64,000 bases of DNA from Streptomyces sp. SLBN-31 (GCF_006715395.1 NZ_VFNC01000001.1:2728001-2792000), one strand, 5' to 3'. Positions 29,603 through 38,604 are shown, numbered from the stretch's first letter. Translations and numbers: made by a program. The notes: a model not told the origin generated them from the sequence alone.

Positions 29603-30961
29603 TCACTGTCCCGGCGCGAGGATGTAGGTGTTGAGGGTCTCCACGGTGGACAGCGGGCCGGGGGAGCCGAGGTCGTAGCGGTCCACGGCGACGTAGTTGG
29701 GCTTCTTGCGGGCGGCCGGTGTGCAGAAGTTCTGCGCCCGGTTGAGGATCTTGCCGTTGTCGGTCGAGGCGGTCCCGGCGATGGTGTAGTCACGGAAGTG
29801 GTTCATCACGAACAGCGGGTGGAACGCGGACGAGTCCGTGGTCAGCGGCCTGGTGTCCCAGCGGCTGTAGCAGGACCAGTCGGAGCTGCCGAGGCCGCCG
29901 CCCATGGACCAGTAGTTCTCCACGGTCCACTCGCGCTGGTACATCACCCCGAAGGTGTCCCGGGTGCTCCAGCCGTTGGCGGTGTCACTCGCCCGGGTGC
30001 GGTCGCTGAAGATCAGCAGCTGCTTTCCGCGCGCGGCGAGGTCGGCCATCGTCGGCCAGCCCTTGGTGGCCGCGCCTTCCTGGTCGGGCCGGTAGAGGAC
30101 GTCGTAGAGGCCGTTGACGGACGCGAGGGACGATTTCAGCACGTCGGAGGAGGCGTAGTCCTCCAGGAACACGGTGGCGAACTGGCCGGGGTGCGCCTTG
30201 AGGAAGTCGACGATGCGCTGCAGGTCGGTGGCGAGCGGGACGGGGCTACTGACGCCGTCGCAACTGTTGTGGCACAGCACCGCCCGCCCGGAGACGGTGT
30301 AGTCGTCGAGCATGAACCCCCGTACGCCGTCGGCGAGTTGGCGGCTGATGCCGTAGTTCTGGTTGGGGAACCAGCTGACCGGCCAGGAGGCGAAGTCGCC
30401 GTCGGCACCGTTGGCGAAGGCGTTGTGCGCGGTCAGGAAGGTGACCTGGTCCAGGGTGCGGGTGTCGGCGGAGGGCATCGCCGTGGTGGCGTAGGCGACG
30501 GGGGTCAGATACCAGCGGGCCAGGTCGCCCGCGGAGCCGAGCTGTACGGCGCCGGCGTCGGAGGAGGAGCCGGTGAGGTACAGCGAGGTACCGGGCGCGG
30601 AGACGGTGTAGGTGCCGTCGGCGTCGGCGGTGAGCGTCCAGGTCGTGCCGTCCGCGCCGCAGGCCGCGGTGACGGCGGTGGTGCCGTTGCGGCCGAGGCA
30701 GGTGCCGGACTCGTCGGTGTTGCGCAGCTGGTGGCCGCCGTCGACCGCGAGCGGGGTCCACTGCTGGTGGTCCTCGTTGCCCTTGGGGTTGTGCGCGGCG
30801 ACGGTGCCGCCGCTGTCTGCCGCGTTGCGGCCGGTGACGTAGTTCTGCAGATAGACCGAGGAGGCCGGGACCGCCGCCGAGGCCGCCCCCGGAAGCAGGG
30901 CGGGCAGGGACAGGGCGAGGGCGGTGGAGCAGCACAGGAGGCGCAAGGGGCGCAGGCGCAC
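29603..30961 (-). CDS. Secreted PI-PLC-like phosphodiesterase with N-terminal ricin-type domain
   Basis: 452 residues with signal peptide (LLCCSTALALSLPALLPGAASA). Residues about 32-150 look like a beta-trefoil lectin (VYLQNYVTGRNAAD, HQQWTPLAVDGGHQLRN, CLGRNG). Residues about 165-450 resemble the PI-PLC X barrel: DQVTFLTAHNAFAN (first catalytic His), GVRGFMLDDYT, AVLCHNSC (second His), and a late MNHFRDYT. Substrate could be phosphatidylinositol or another glycerophosphodiester; the metal-independent bacterial type is expected. The gene is convergent with the glycosidase and divergent from htpG with a 196-base gap. Confidence 0.85.
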   Translation of the reverse strand: MRLRPLRLLCCSTALALSLPALLPGAASAAVPASSVYLQNYVTGRNAADSGGTVAAHNPKGNEDHQQWTPLAVDGGHQLRNTDESGTCLGRNGTTAVTAACGADGTTWTLTADADGTYTVSAPGTSLYLTGSSSDAGAVQLGSAGDLARWYLTPVAYATTAMPSADTRTLDQVTFLTAHNAFANGADGDFASWPVSWFPNQNYGISRQLADGVRGFMLDDYTVSGRAVLCHNSCDGVSSPVPLATDLQRIVDFLKAHPGQFATVFLEDYASSDVLKSSLASVNGLYDVLYRPDQEGAATKGWPTMADLAARGKQLLIFSDRTRASDTANGWSTRDTFGVMYQREWTVENYWSMGGGLGSSDWSCYSRWDTRPLTTDSSAFHPLFVMNHFRDYTIAGTASTDNGKILNRAQNFCTPAARKKPNYVAVDRYDLGSPGPLSTVETLNTYILAPGQ

Positions 30962-31157
30962 GGGGTCTTCCCTTCACTGCGGCACGACAATGCCGATGTT
31001 GACAGAGGCATGACATACCGGAGGGGAGGCCGGACACGCCAGGTGTCGTGGGTGAATTCCCGCCCCGCACCGGTATTCGTCGGCGGCCTGGGCCCGGTGT
31101 CCTACAGTGGCTCTCACCTGACCTGGCAACTTCGGGACCTGCGAGGACATGCGAACC

Positions 31158-33062
31158 ATGCCGACCGAAACGTTTGAGTTCCAAGTGGAGGCCCGTCAGC
31201 TGCTCCAGCTGATGATCCACTCCGTCTACTCGAACAAGGACGTCTTCCTGCGGGAGCTCGTCTCCAACGCCTCCGACGCGCTGGACAAGCTGCGGCTGGC
31301 CGCGCTGCGGCACGACGGCCTCGACGCAGACACCTCCGACCTGCACATCGAGATCGAGGCCGACCCGGACGCCCGTACGCTCACCGTGCGGGACAACGGC
31401 ATCGGAATGTCGTACGACGAGGTCGGAAAGCTCATTGGGACCATCGCCAACTCCGGCACCGCCGAATTCCTCAAGGAGCTCAAGGAGGCCCAGGACGCGG
31501 CGGGCGCCGAGGGGCTCATCGGCCAGTTCGGCGTCGGCTTCTACTCCGGCTTCATGGTGGCCGACGAGATGACCCTGGTGACCCGGCGCGCCGGTGAGAG
31601 CAGCGGCACCCGCTGGTCGTCGCGCGGAGAGGGCACGTACACCCTGGAAACCGTCGACGACGCGCCGCAGGGCACCGCCGTCACGCTCCACCTCAAGCCG
31701 GCCGACCCCGAGAACCAGCTGCACGACTACACGTCGACGTGGACGATCAAGGAGATCGTCAAGCGGTACTCCGACTTCATCACCTGGCCGATCCGGCTCG
31801 TGCCCGGCGCGAAGGGCGAGGGCGAGGACACGCCCGAGCCCGAGACGCTCAACTCCATGAAGGCGCTGTGGGCGCGCTCGCGCGACGAGGTCTCCGACGA
31901 CGAGTACCACGAGCTGTACAAGCACGTCAGCCACGACTGGCGCGACCCCCTGGACACGATCCGGCTCCAGGCCGAGGGCACCTTCGAGTACCAGGCCCTG
32001 CTGTTCCTCCCCGAACACGCGCCGCACGACCTGTTCACCCGCGACTTCCGGCGCGGCCTCCAGCTGTACGTCAAGCGCGTCCTGATCATGGACGACTGCG
32101 AGGCGCTGCTGCCGCCGTACCTCCGCTTCGTCAAGGGCGTCGTCGACGCACAGGACCTCTCGCTCAACGTCTCCCGCGAGATCCTCCAGCAGGACCGGCA
32201 CATTCGGATGATCCAGCGCCGGCTGACCAAGAAGGTGCTGGCGGCGGTCAAGGAGATGAAGGCGGCCGACTCCGCCAAGTACGCCACGTTCTGGCGGGAG
32301 TTCGGGGCCGTCGTGAAGGAGGGCCTGCTCGGCGACCCCGACAACCGCGACGCCATCCTCGCCGTCGCGACCTTCGCCAGTACACACTCCGAGGACGAGC
32401 CGGCCACGCTCCAGCAGTACGTGGAGCGGATGAAGGACGGCCAGGACGACATCTACTACATGACCGGCGAGTCCCGGCAGGCCATCGAGAACTCCCCGCA
32501 CATGGAGGCCTTCCGCGCCCGGGGCGTCGAGGTCCTGCTGCTCACCGACCCCGTCGACGAGGTGTGGGTCGACGCGGTCGGCGAGTTCGACGGCAAGCGG
32601 CTGCGCTCCGTCGCCAAGGGCGAGATCACTCTGGACGTCCAGGGCGACGAACAGGCCGACGGCGAGCGGGAGAAGCAGGTCGAGGAGTACGCCGGGCTGC
32701 TCGGCTGGATGAAGGAGCAGCTCGGCGAGGACGTGAAGGACGTCCGCCTGTCGACCCGGCTCACCGTCTCCCCGGCCTGCGTCGTCTCCGACGCCCACGA
32801 CCTGACGCCGGCGCTGGAGAACATGTACCGCGCCATGGGCCAGGAGGTCCCGCCCACCAAGCGGATCCTCGAACTCAACCCCTCACACGCGCTCGTGCGG
32901 GGCCTGAACCAGGCCTACCAGGAGCGCGAGGACCGCACCGAACTCGTCGAGACGGCCGAGCTGTTGCACGGCCTGGCCGTCCTCGCGGAAGGCGGCCAGC
33001 CGAAGGAACCCGCACGCTTCGTGAAGCTCGTCGCGGAACGCCTGGAGCGCGGCCTGCACTGA
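31158..33062 (+). CDS. htpG: Molecular chaperone HtpG (Hsp90)
   Basis: 634 residues, normal HtpG length, cytosolic ATP-driven chaperone. Seen: [45 protein letters not shown] N-terminus (given here in part), ATP-lid residues [41 protein letters not shown], middle domain ISREIL-type [13 protein letters not shown], and a C-terminal dimer domain. ATG 31158 is chosen because GAGGA lies ten bases upstream; an ATG at 31149 abuts that site. A TACAGT -10-like box lies at 31103. I see no HspR/HAIR repeat upstream, so heat control by HspR is not supported. Confidence 0.96.
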
Positions 33063-33068
33063 GCGACG

Positions 33069-33105
33069 GTGGGCGCCCCCGCCCGGGCTCGGTGGGGGCG
33101 CCCAC
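33069..33105. terminator. htpG terminator hairpin
   Basis: GTGGGCGCCCCC (33069-33080) and GGGGGCGCCCAC (33094-33105) form a perfect 12-base stem with a 13-base loop, 7 bases after the htpG stop. No T-run, as usual in Streptomyces. Confidence 0.8.
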
Positions 33106-33144
33106 GGCGGGGTGCAAGGTGCCGCCCTCACCGGGCTCGGCGGC

Positions 33145-33188
33145 GGGCCCTCGCGGGGCCCTCGCGGGGCCCTCGCGGGGCCCTTCGG
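33145..33188. repeat. 11-base tandem repeat, about 3.5 copies
   Basis: GGGCCCTCGCG repeats exactly at 33145, 33156 and 33167, with a half copy from 33178. An 11-base unit approximates one DNA helical turn and contains the palindrome GGGCCC; it is not a codon multiple. Confidence 0.85.
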
Positions 33189-33365
33189 CGGTGCCCTCCA
33201 AGACTCGTTGACGGCGCCCTCGTGCGCCTCGATGGCGGTGCCCTCGCGAGGGATCGAACGCGGTGCCCTCATGGGATCGAAGGCGGTGGCCTCGCCGGCA
33301 TCGAGGCCGGCATCCTCGCTGGAAACGGAGGGCGCTGCCTCGCCGGAGTCGGAGGCGGCCGCCCC
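33187..33365. repeat. Degenerate tandem repeat of about 24 bases
   Basis: A GGCGGTGCCCTC-like core recurs near 33187, 33211, 33234, 33259, 33282, 33306, 33330 and 33354 (spacing 22-25). Copies diverge toward the right. Linkers carry atcgaa or similar. Unit size fits eight codons, so it may once have been coding, but no convincing protein is present. Confidence 0.65.
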
Positions 33366-33530
33366 GCTGTCCGCGTCGCCCCGTCGGTCGGGCGATCCGG
33401 CGTGGGGCCCGCGTTTCTCGGTTCTCGTCTCTTGTCCGTGGCGCAGCGGGCGCCCTGGCTGCTGACCCGGCAGCCCAGCCAGGCATCGGCCAGGGGGGCG
33501 GGAGCGCGCGGCACCGGAGGACGGAAGCCG

Positions 33531-34553
33531 TCAGGCCGTGGCGTCATCCGTACTGGTTGGCGTCGTGGGGCCGGTGGTTCGCTGTCCGGGTGCCCGGGGG
33601 GTGCGGACGCCGTCCGGGCCGTAGCCGAGGCGCAGCAGCAGGTGCGGGTGGCAGCGCTTGTGGCCGGGGACGGCCATGGCCGCCCGCAGGTCCGGCCATT
33701 CCATGGCCTGGTGGAGCAGGGAGGTGCGCAGGCCGCGGGCGGTCGCCGTGAGCAGGACGTACTGCAGGGCCTGACCCGCGCGCAGCCAGTCGTCACGCCG
33801 GTCGTTGCCCGTCCACAACAGCGCCAGCTGCACATGCCGTTCGAACCACAGGGCCGGCAGCCGCAGGCCCGGCAGGTCGCCGGTGAAGTCCCGCATCGGC
33901 ATCCGCCCGGCCGCGTCCGGCGGGCCGAGGGCGGTGACCGGGATGCCGTAAGGGGTCCTCGCCTCCGGTGCGTTGAGCCAGGCGCGGGTCTCCGCGGCGC
34001 ACTCCGGCCGGGCCTGGTTGCGGGCCTCGGCCATGGCGGTCAGGCGCAGCAGACGGCGGGTGCCGGCGATGTCCGGCACGTGCAGCCGCGCGCCCGCGGC
34101 CTGCGCCGCCGTCACCATCTCCGCCAGGACGGGATCGGGCACCGGCCGCCCGGTGAACGGCAGCCGGCTGGTGTGCCGGTGCGCGATGGCGTCGTACAGG
34201 CCCGGGTCGGAGTGCCGCTCGCCTGCGGTGAGGGAGTCGGTCAGCCGTACCGTGGCCAGCAGCCCCGGCCGGCCCCGCTCCGGCAGCAGCCGCACCTCCG
34301 GCCGCCACCCCGAACGGACTGCCGCGAGACGGAGGTTGAACAGCGCGGCACCCACCGACAGGTACTGGGCGCGGTGCACCGGATCGGCCAGCGGGAGGGA
34401 GCGGCCGGGTGCCGCGTGCACCTCCACCAGCCTGCCGTCGGGGTCCACGCGGAAGCGCCACGGCTGGGTGTTGTGGATCGAGGGGGCCGCCACGGCGGCG
34501 GCCAGCAGCGATTCCACGGTGGCGGTGTCGAGCGCGGCTCGTACGGCCTGCAT
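33531..34553 (-). CDS. Acg-type nitroreductase family protein
   Basis: 340 residues. Matches the large actinobacterial Acg/nitroreductase-like family: LLAAAVAAPSIHNTQPWRF near residue 18, YLSVGAALFNLRLAAVRSG near 68, HRHTSRLPFTGRPVP near 125, and AGQALQYVLLTATARGLRTSLLHQAMEWP near 270, regions that form the FMN pocket. Mycobacterial Acg may sequester FMN rather than reduce nitro groups, so catalysis is uncertain. The last 30 residues are disordered. A YHS-domain gene lies 62 bases upstream on the same strand and may be co-expressed; both are typical of dormancy or stress gene sets. Confidence 0.88.
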   Translation of the reverse strand: MQAVRAALDTATVESLLAAAVAAPSIHNTQPWRFRVDPDGRLVEVHAAPGRSLPLADPVHRAQYLSVGAALFNLRLAAVRSGWRPEVRLLPERGRPGLLATVRLTDSLTAGERHSDPGLYDAIAHRHTSRLPFTGRPVPDPVLAEMVTAAQAAGARLHVPDIAGTRRLLRLTAMAEARNQARPECAAETRAWLNAPEARTPYGIPVTALGPPDAAGRMPMRDFTGDLPGLRLPALWFERHVQLALLWTGNDRRDDWLRAGQALQYVLLTATARGLRTSLLHQAMEWPDLRAAMAVPGHKRCHPHLLLRLGYGPDGVRTPRAPGQRTTGPTTPTSTDDATA

Positions 34554-34615
34554 GAGATGCCTCCCCTTGTCTTCGTGACGGTGGTCGGATGGGCGGGCCC
34601 GGCCGCCGGGGGCCG

Positions 34616-34813
34616 CTACTCGCGGGCGCGGAGGTAGCGGGCCGGATCACCGTCGAATGCGGACGCGCACTCGGCGGAGCAGAAGTGGACGAGGGTGCTC
34701 GCTGTCTCTCTGCGCGGGGTGACGCCGTACTTGCTGATCCGTGTGCCGCACACCGGGTCCATTACCGTCTCCGCGGGCTGGTGCCGATGGTGGTTGTGAC
34801 GCCGGATGCTCAT
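34616..34813 (-). CDS. Small YHS-domain protein
   Basis: 65 residues; ATG with a perfect GAGGAGG five bases upstream. The YHS motif is clear: METVMDPVCGT-type TVMDPVCGTRISKYGV near residue 19, then VHFCSAECASAFDGDPARYL. The two cysteine groups (DPVCG and FCSAEC) are those used for metal binding in TRASH/YHS domains of copper ATPases and heavy-metal proteins. The His-rich N-terminus (RRHNHHRHQ) is a plausible extra metal ligand. Probably a metal chaperone or sensor; its place before the Acg-type gene suggests a stress role. Confidence 0.85.
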   Translation of the reverse strand: MSIRRHNHHRHQPAETVMDPVCGTRISKYGVTPRRETASTLVHFCSAECASAFDGDPARYLRARE

Positions 34814-35023
34814 GTCGCCTCCTCGCTCTCGGAGCACCGCCGGATCACCGATCGGCGGTCGCTCCTCCACGGTCGCGGTGCCGGCCCCCGCCCGGGAGGG
34901 GACCACCGTCCCGGAACCCGGACCGAAGGACCCCTGCGACCGGCGCCGGGGTGGCGGGACCCTGGCACGACCGAGGGACCCGGGACGCCGGGAGCCCGCC
35001 CGTGAACGCAGGGAGGTGGCGTG

Positions 35024-35503
35024 ATGGCCGCGGTGGGAGGACTGCACCGACTGGACCGGTGGCTGTACCGGGGCGGCCGCCCCCACCGTACGGCCCGGGT
35101 GCTCAACCGCGTCGGGGCCGCCCAGTACGCGGCCGGTCTCGGCCCCCGCAACTGGGTGGCGCTGGAGGTCCGCGGACGGCGCACCGGACGGCTGATCAGG
35201 TTCCCGGTCGTCGTCGCCGAGCACGAGGGCGAGCGCTATCTGGTGTCGATGCTCGGCGAGCGCGCGAACTGGGTGCGCAACGTCCGCGCCGCCGGCGGGC
35301 GGGTGGCGCTGCGGCACGGGCATCGTGAGGAGGTCCGTCTGGAGGAGGTGGACGTGGGCGACCGGGCGCCCGTCCTGCGGGCGTACCTGCGGCTGGCGCC
35401 GGGCGCCAGGGCCCACGTCCCGGTCGACCGGCACGCTCCGCTGCGGGAGTTCGCGCGGATCGCGGACCGGTTCCCGGTCTTCCGAGTCACCCCCCTCGTG
35501 TGA
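35024..35503 (+). CDS. DUF385/deazaflavin-dependent nitroreductase-like protein
   Basis: 159 residues; ATG with GGAGG seven bases upstream (GTG at 35021 also possible). Split-barrel fold of the Ddn/F420-dependent family: NWVALEVRGRRTGRLIRFPVVVAEHEGERYLVSMLGERANWVRN-like order, where LxTxGRxTG-type and GE.ANWVRN motifs contact F420. The HRL..WLYRGGRP N-terminus and AHVPVDRHAPLREFARIADRFPVFRV C-terminus fit actinobacterial members. Predicted to use F420H2 for reduction of quinones or xenobiotics; substrate unknown. Divergent from the YHS gene. Confidence 0.85.
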   Translation: MAAVGGLHRLDRWLYRGGRPHRTARVLNRVGAAQYAAGLGPRNWVALEVRGRRTGRLIRFPVVVAEHEGERYLVSMLGERANWVRNVRAAGGRVALRHGHREEVRLEEVDVGDRAPVLRAYLRLAPGARAHVPVDRHAPLREFARIADRFPVFRVTPLV

Positions 35504-35564
35504 GCGTTCTCCGAGCCCGGACGGGATACCGGCCGCCGGGCTCGGAGCTGTACGCGGGTCCTCC

Positions 35565-36560
35565 TCAGCGGTTGACGGTCAGCGGAACGGTGTCGACGGT
35601 GACGGGCCTGCCGTCCTTGGCGGACAGGTAGTAGGCGGTGAGCAGCCCCGGGCCGGACCGGGCTGCCTTGTAGGGGAAGGTGACGTCGAAGGTGCCCCGG
35701 GTGCCGGTGCCGGAAGTCGCCTGGACGCGTACGTCGGCGCACGTGCGCCCGGTGACGTCGGTGACCTTCAGGCGGAAGACGGCCTCGAAGGTGTTGGCGC
35801 TGCCCCAGACCCGCAGGGGCGTGTGCACGCTGTTGCCGATCACCGGGGACTCCATCAGGACGGCCGGCGTGACGTCCTCGAAGTCGGCCCGTCCGACGGG
35901 CCCGTTGAGGACGATGCCCTCGCCGCCGAAGTACTTCACCGGTTTGCCGTCGAGCTCGAAGCGAACGGAGTGGATGGACGAGAAGCGGGTCGCGGTGAAC
36001 ACGACCTGGGCGAGACGGGCCCGCATGGACAGGCTGCCGCCGCCGTCGTCGTACCGTCCGGAGAGGTCCACGGTCGCCACATGGTCGCGGACCACGACCG
36101 AGTGCAGCGTGGTGCCGGACGGGATGGCCGTCGTACGGCCCTTGGACCTCTCGTAGCCGCTGGGCCCGGCCAGCAGCGCGCGGACGGCGCCGGTGGCGGT
36201 GGCCGGGGCGGTGACGGTGCGCGGGGCGGGCGAGACGTGCTCGCCGTGCAGGAAGTAGACCGCCGTACGGATCTGCTTCACGGCGGCGCCGGTCCCGGTG
36301 CCCGTGCCGCCGCTCGTCGAGGGTGCCCGGGTCGTCGTGCCCGGGGTGGTCGACGGCGCGGAGGGCGCGGGCGCGCCGGAGGTGCCGCCCGAACCGGCCG
36401 TGCCGGTCGAGGGGCTCGTGGTCCGGTCGGCCGCGGCCGGTACACCCGAGCCGTTGGTCGTACCGCACGCGGTGACAGTGAGCAGAGGGAGCGTCAACAC
36501 CGCGGTGACCGCTACGCGGTGGCGTCGGAAGGTGCGGGCGCTCGGGGCCTGAGTGTTCAT
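35565..36560 (-). CDS. GerMN/Gmad2 lipoprotein
   Basis: 331 residues from the ATG with AGGAGG five bases upstream. Signal peptide with lipobox LLTVTAC, Cys near residue 33, then about 60 residues of Ser/Thr/Gly/Pro linker. GerMN domain about 95-205 (IRTAVYFLHGEHVSP, PATATGAVRALLAGPSGYER, IPSGTTLHSVVVRDHVATVDL). C-terminal Gmad2 Ig-like domain about 225-331 (VTPAVLMESPVIGNSVHTPLRVWGSANTFEA, FDVTFPYKAA). In spore-formers GerM helps the envelope; in Streptomyces the role is unknown, probably outer-face envelope. Divergent from the transglutaminase-like gene across a perfect palindrome. Confidence 0.9.
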   Translation of the reverse strand: MNTQAPSARTFRRHRVAVTAVLTLPLLTVTACGTTNGSGVPAAADRTTSPSTGTAGSGGTSGAPAPSAPSTTPGTTTRAPSTSGGTGTGTGAAVKQIRTAVYFLHGEHVSPAPRTVTAPATATGAVRALLAGPSGYERSKGRTTAIPSGTTLHSVVVRDHVATVDLSGRYDDGGGSLSMRARLAQVVFTATRFSSIHSVRFELDGKPVKYFGGEGIVLNGPVGRADFEDVTPAVLMESPVIGNSVHTPLRVWGSANTFEAVFRLKVTDVTGRTCADVRVQATSGTGTRGTFDVTFPYKAARSGPGLLTAYYLSAKDGRPVTVDTVPLTVNR

Positions 36561-36707
36561 GGCAGCCTCCTGAGACACTTCCATCCAACGCGTCGGCGGA
36601 TCGGCCGACCAGGGCTGACCGGCTCTGTCACGAGGCCCAATGGGGTGCAACCGCGTGCCGACAGACCTTTCGGCGGCGGCTTGGTTCCCTCGCGCCGTCC
36701 CAGATTG

Positions 36708-36721
36708 TTGAACATGTTCAA
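36708..36721. promoter_or_regulatory. Perfect palindrome, candidate operator
   Basis: TTGAACATGTTCAA, a perfect 14-base palindrome in an A/T-rich patch between divergent genes (starts at 36560 and 36780). Size and form fit a TetR/MarR-type regulator. No regulator gene is adjacent. Confidence 0.7.
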
Positions 36722-36779
36722 TTCTTCCGTCATGATGCCGTCGGCGGCCCCGCGAGTGCCGCATCGAGAGGACGGCGCC

Positions 36780-37631
36780 ATGACGAGTTCACTTCTCACG
36801 CCACGAAGGCGCGCCCGGCTCCGCGCGAGCGGCGCGGGAGCGGCGGCGACGGGGACGAGGGCGGCGATGGGGAGTACGGCCCCGACGCGGATCCTCGACC
36901 GGCGGCATCCCCGCGTCGTCGCCCTGCTCCGGCGGATCGAGGCGGAGGCCGGTTCGGCTCGGCTCGTGGGAGCTGAGGACCGGTCGGCGTTCCTGCGCGT
37001 GGCCCACCGCCACATCGCCGAGGCCGTGCGGCCCGTGTACTCGGTGCGGGAGGACCCGCCCGTGTCCGAGGTGCTGCGCCGCGGCCGCGGCTCGTGCAGC
37101 CAGCGGCTGGCCGTGCTGGAGGCCGTGGCGCGGGCGTCCGGGGTGCCCACGCGGGTGCGCGGCCTGCTGGTGGACGGCAGGTTCTGGTATCCGCGCTTTC
37201 CGCGGCTGCGCCGATTCGTCCCGGACCAGGTCGTGCTCGCCTGGCCGGAGTTCCGGGTCGCGGTCCCGGCGCCGGTCGGCGGACCCGCCGGGCCCTGGCT
37301 GTCGACGTCCGAACTCTTCGGTAGCCTGGACGAGTTGAGCGGTAGGCGTGCCGACGGCTTCAGCAACGCCGGCGCGGAGACGCTCTTCGACGCGCTGTCC
37401 AGGACGGCGATCGACTGGGACGGCACGACGCTCTGCCCGGCCTCGGGCGCCGGCTGCGACCTCTCCGGCCATGTCCTGGCCGACCTCGGCCACTTCGACT
37501 CGCGCGACGAGCTGTTCGCCCGGCACGGACAGACCCTCTGCGCGACGGCGAGACTGCTGGCCGAGCCCGTCCTGGGGCGCCGCGGCGCCGGAGCCGACCG
37601 AGCCGGCCTCGCGGCTCTCGCCGAGACGTGA
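36780..37631 (+). CDS. Transglutaminase-like protein
   Basis: 283 residues; ATG with GAGAGGA upstream. The core resembles the transglutaminase/protease-like fold: residue about 100 RRGRGSCSQRLAVLEAVARASGVPTRVRGLLVDGRF has the nucleophile Cys followed by the usual long helix. The expected H-A-W motif seems replaced by VLAWPEFRV, so the catalytic His may be missing and activity is doubtful. The N-terminal 45 residues are basic and low-complexity. No signal peptide. Divergent from the GerMN lipoprotein with a 14-base palindrome between. Confidence 0.7.
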   Translation: MTSSLLTPRRRARLRASGAGAAATGTRAAMGSTAPTRILDRRHPRVVALLRRIEAEAGSARLVGAEDRSAFLRVAHRHIAEAVRPVYSVREDPPVSEVLRRGRGSCSQRLAVLEAVARASGVPTRVRGLLVDGRFWYPRFPRLRRFVPDQVVLAWPEFRVAVPAPVGGPAGPWLSTSELFGSLDELSGRRADGFSNAGAETLFDALSRTAIDWDGTTLCPASGAGCDLSGHVLADLGHFDSRDELFARHGQTLCATARLLAEPVLGRRGAGADRAGLAALAET

Positions 37632-37643
37632 GCCGCCGGGGAC

Positions 37644-38519
37644 TCACCGTGTCCCGCTCCGCGCCTCGATCGCGCGCAGTACGGCCACCATGTCCTGCCC
37701 GCCGTGGCCCTGTTCGACCGTCTCGCCGAACAGGGCGTGGCAGACGTCGAGGAGCGGGGAGGCCAGACCGGCCTTGCGCGCGGCCTCCGCGATCAACCGG
37801 TTGTTCTTGAGCACGTCCGCGGCGCCCGCCTGGACGGTGAAGTCACGGTCCAGCAGCTTGGCCCCCTTCACCCGGGAGACCGCGCTGGCCATGGGGCCCG
37901 CGTCCAGGACGTCCCGGAGCAGCCGCCGGTCGAGGCCGTGCCGGTCGGCGAAGTGGAACGCCTCGGTCAGCCCGGTGACCATGGTGATCAGGAACAGGTT
38001 GACCGAGAACTTCATGAGCAGGGCGCCGGGAACGCCCCCGCAGTCGAACATCTCGCGGCACACCGGGGCGAGCAGCGGTCTCACGTCGTCCACCGCGTCC
38101 GCGTCGCCCGCCAGCATCCCCACCAGCTCGCCCCGTTCCGCCGGCACGCGCGACCCGGAAACCGGCGCCTCGACGTAGCGGCCGCCCGCCTGGCGGATGT
38201 CCTCGCGCAGGCCGCCGGAGTACTCGGCCGAGGTCGTGCCCATGTGGACGACCGTGCGCCCGGCGACGCGCGTGGCGAAGTCCGGGCCGCCACGGTCCAG
38301 GACGGTGTCCACGGCCCTGTCGTCGGCCAGCATGAGGATCACCGTCCCGGCCCGCTCGAAGACCTCGGCGGGACCGGCCGCCACCTCGGCCCCGGCCGCC
38401 CGCAGGGGCTCGCACCTGGTCAGGGTGCGGTTCCAGACGACGAGAGGTGTCCCGGCGCGGGCGAGGTTGAGGGCCATCGGCTGCCCCATCACCCCGAGGC
38501 CGACGAAACCGACGTACAC
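37644..38519 (-). CDS. NAD(P)-dependent beta-hydroxyacid dehydrogenase (HIBADH family)
   Basis: 291 residues from a GTG, the usual 6-phosphogluconate/3-hydroxyisobutyrate dehydrogenase-like size. Seen: [21 protein letters not shown] (dinucleotide fold, here split), [21 protein letters not shown], substrate motif [19 protein letters not shown] near residue 120, and the catalytic Lys in [11 protein letters not shown] near residue 168. Substrate may be 3-hydroxyisobutyrate, tartronate semialdehyde or an imine. Divergent from a TetR gene; three TetR-type operators lie between, one pair close to its start, so TetR probably represses it. Confidence 0.9.
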   Translation of the reverse strand: MYVGFVGLGVMGQPMALNLARAGTPLVVWNRTLTRCEPLRAAGAEVAAGPAEVFERAGTVILMLADDRAVDTVLDRGGPDFATRVAGRTVVHMGTTSAEYSGGLREDIRQAGGRYVEAPVSGSRVPAERGELVGMLAGDADAVDDVRPLLAPVCREMFDCGGVPGALLMKFSVNLFLITMVTGLTEAFHFADRHGLDRRLLRDVLDAGPMASAVSRVKGAKLLDRDFTVQAGAADVLKNNRLIAEAARKAGLASPLLDVCHALFGETVEQGHGGQDMVAVLRAIEARSGTR

Positions 38520-38542
38520 GACGCACCACCACCCGACGGTCC

Positions 38543-38604
38543 ATGACAGCGGTCATAGCTCTATGACCGCTGTCATAGTAGCGGAGCCGTATGACGGCGG
38601 TCAT
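38543..38604. promoter_or_regulatory. Three TetR-type operators in the divergent promoter
   Basis: Sites ATGACAGCGGTCAT (38543-38556), ATGACCGCTGTCAT (38563-38576) and ATGACGGCGGTCAT (38591-38604). The first two together form a larger perfect inverted repeat with 16-base arms and a 2-base centre. They lie between the dehydrogenase (start 38519) and TetR (start 38643) and should bind the TetR product. Confidence 0.85.

Larger units (their letters stand above)
33063..33530. other. Repeat-rich convergent spacer between htpG and the nitroreductase
   Basis: 468 bases with no gene I trust. It contains a strong hairpin at 33069, an 11-base tandem repeat and a degenerate 24-base tandem repeat, listed separately. 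Open frames exist on both strands but translate to Arg/Pro/Gly/Ser-rich sequence that simply mirrors the repeats. Confidence 0.7.

Noticed and set aside
30961..31157. HspR/HAIR heat-shock repeat before htpG
   Set aside because: No CTTGAGT-N7-ACTCAAG-like sequence is present; only a possible -10 (TACAGT) could be seen.
30246..32798. 850-codon minus-strand frame over htpG
   Set aside because: HtpG on the plus strand is unmistakable; the opposite frame lacks any motif and spans the promoter region.
33187..33365. CRISPR-like array
   Set aside because: Units are too short (about 24 bases in total), degenerate and lack unique spacers; no cas genes are near.
33112..33465. Possible small protein encoded in the repeat spacer
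   Set aside because: Residues are Ala/Ser/Pro/Gly-rich and just reflect the DNA repeats; no ribosome site and no codon-position bias distinguishable from the opposite frame.
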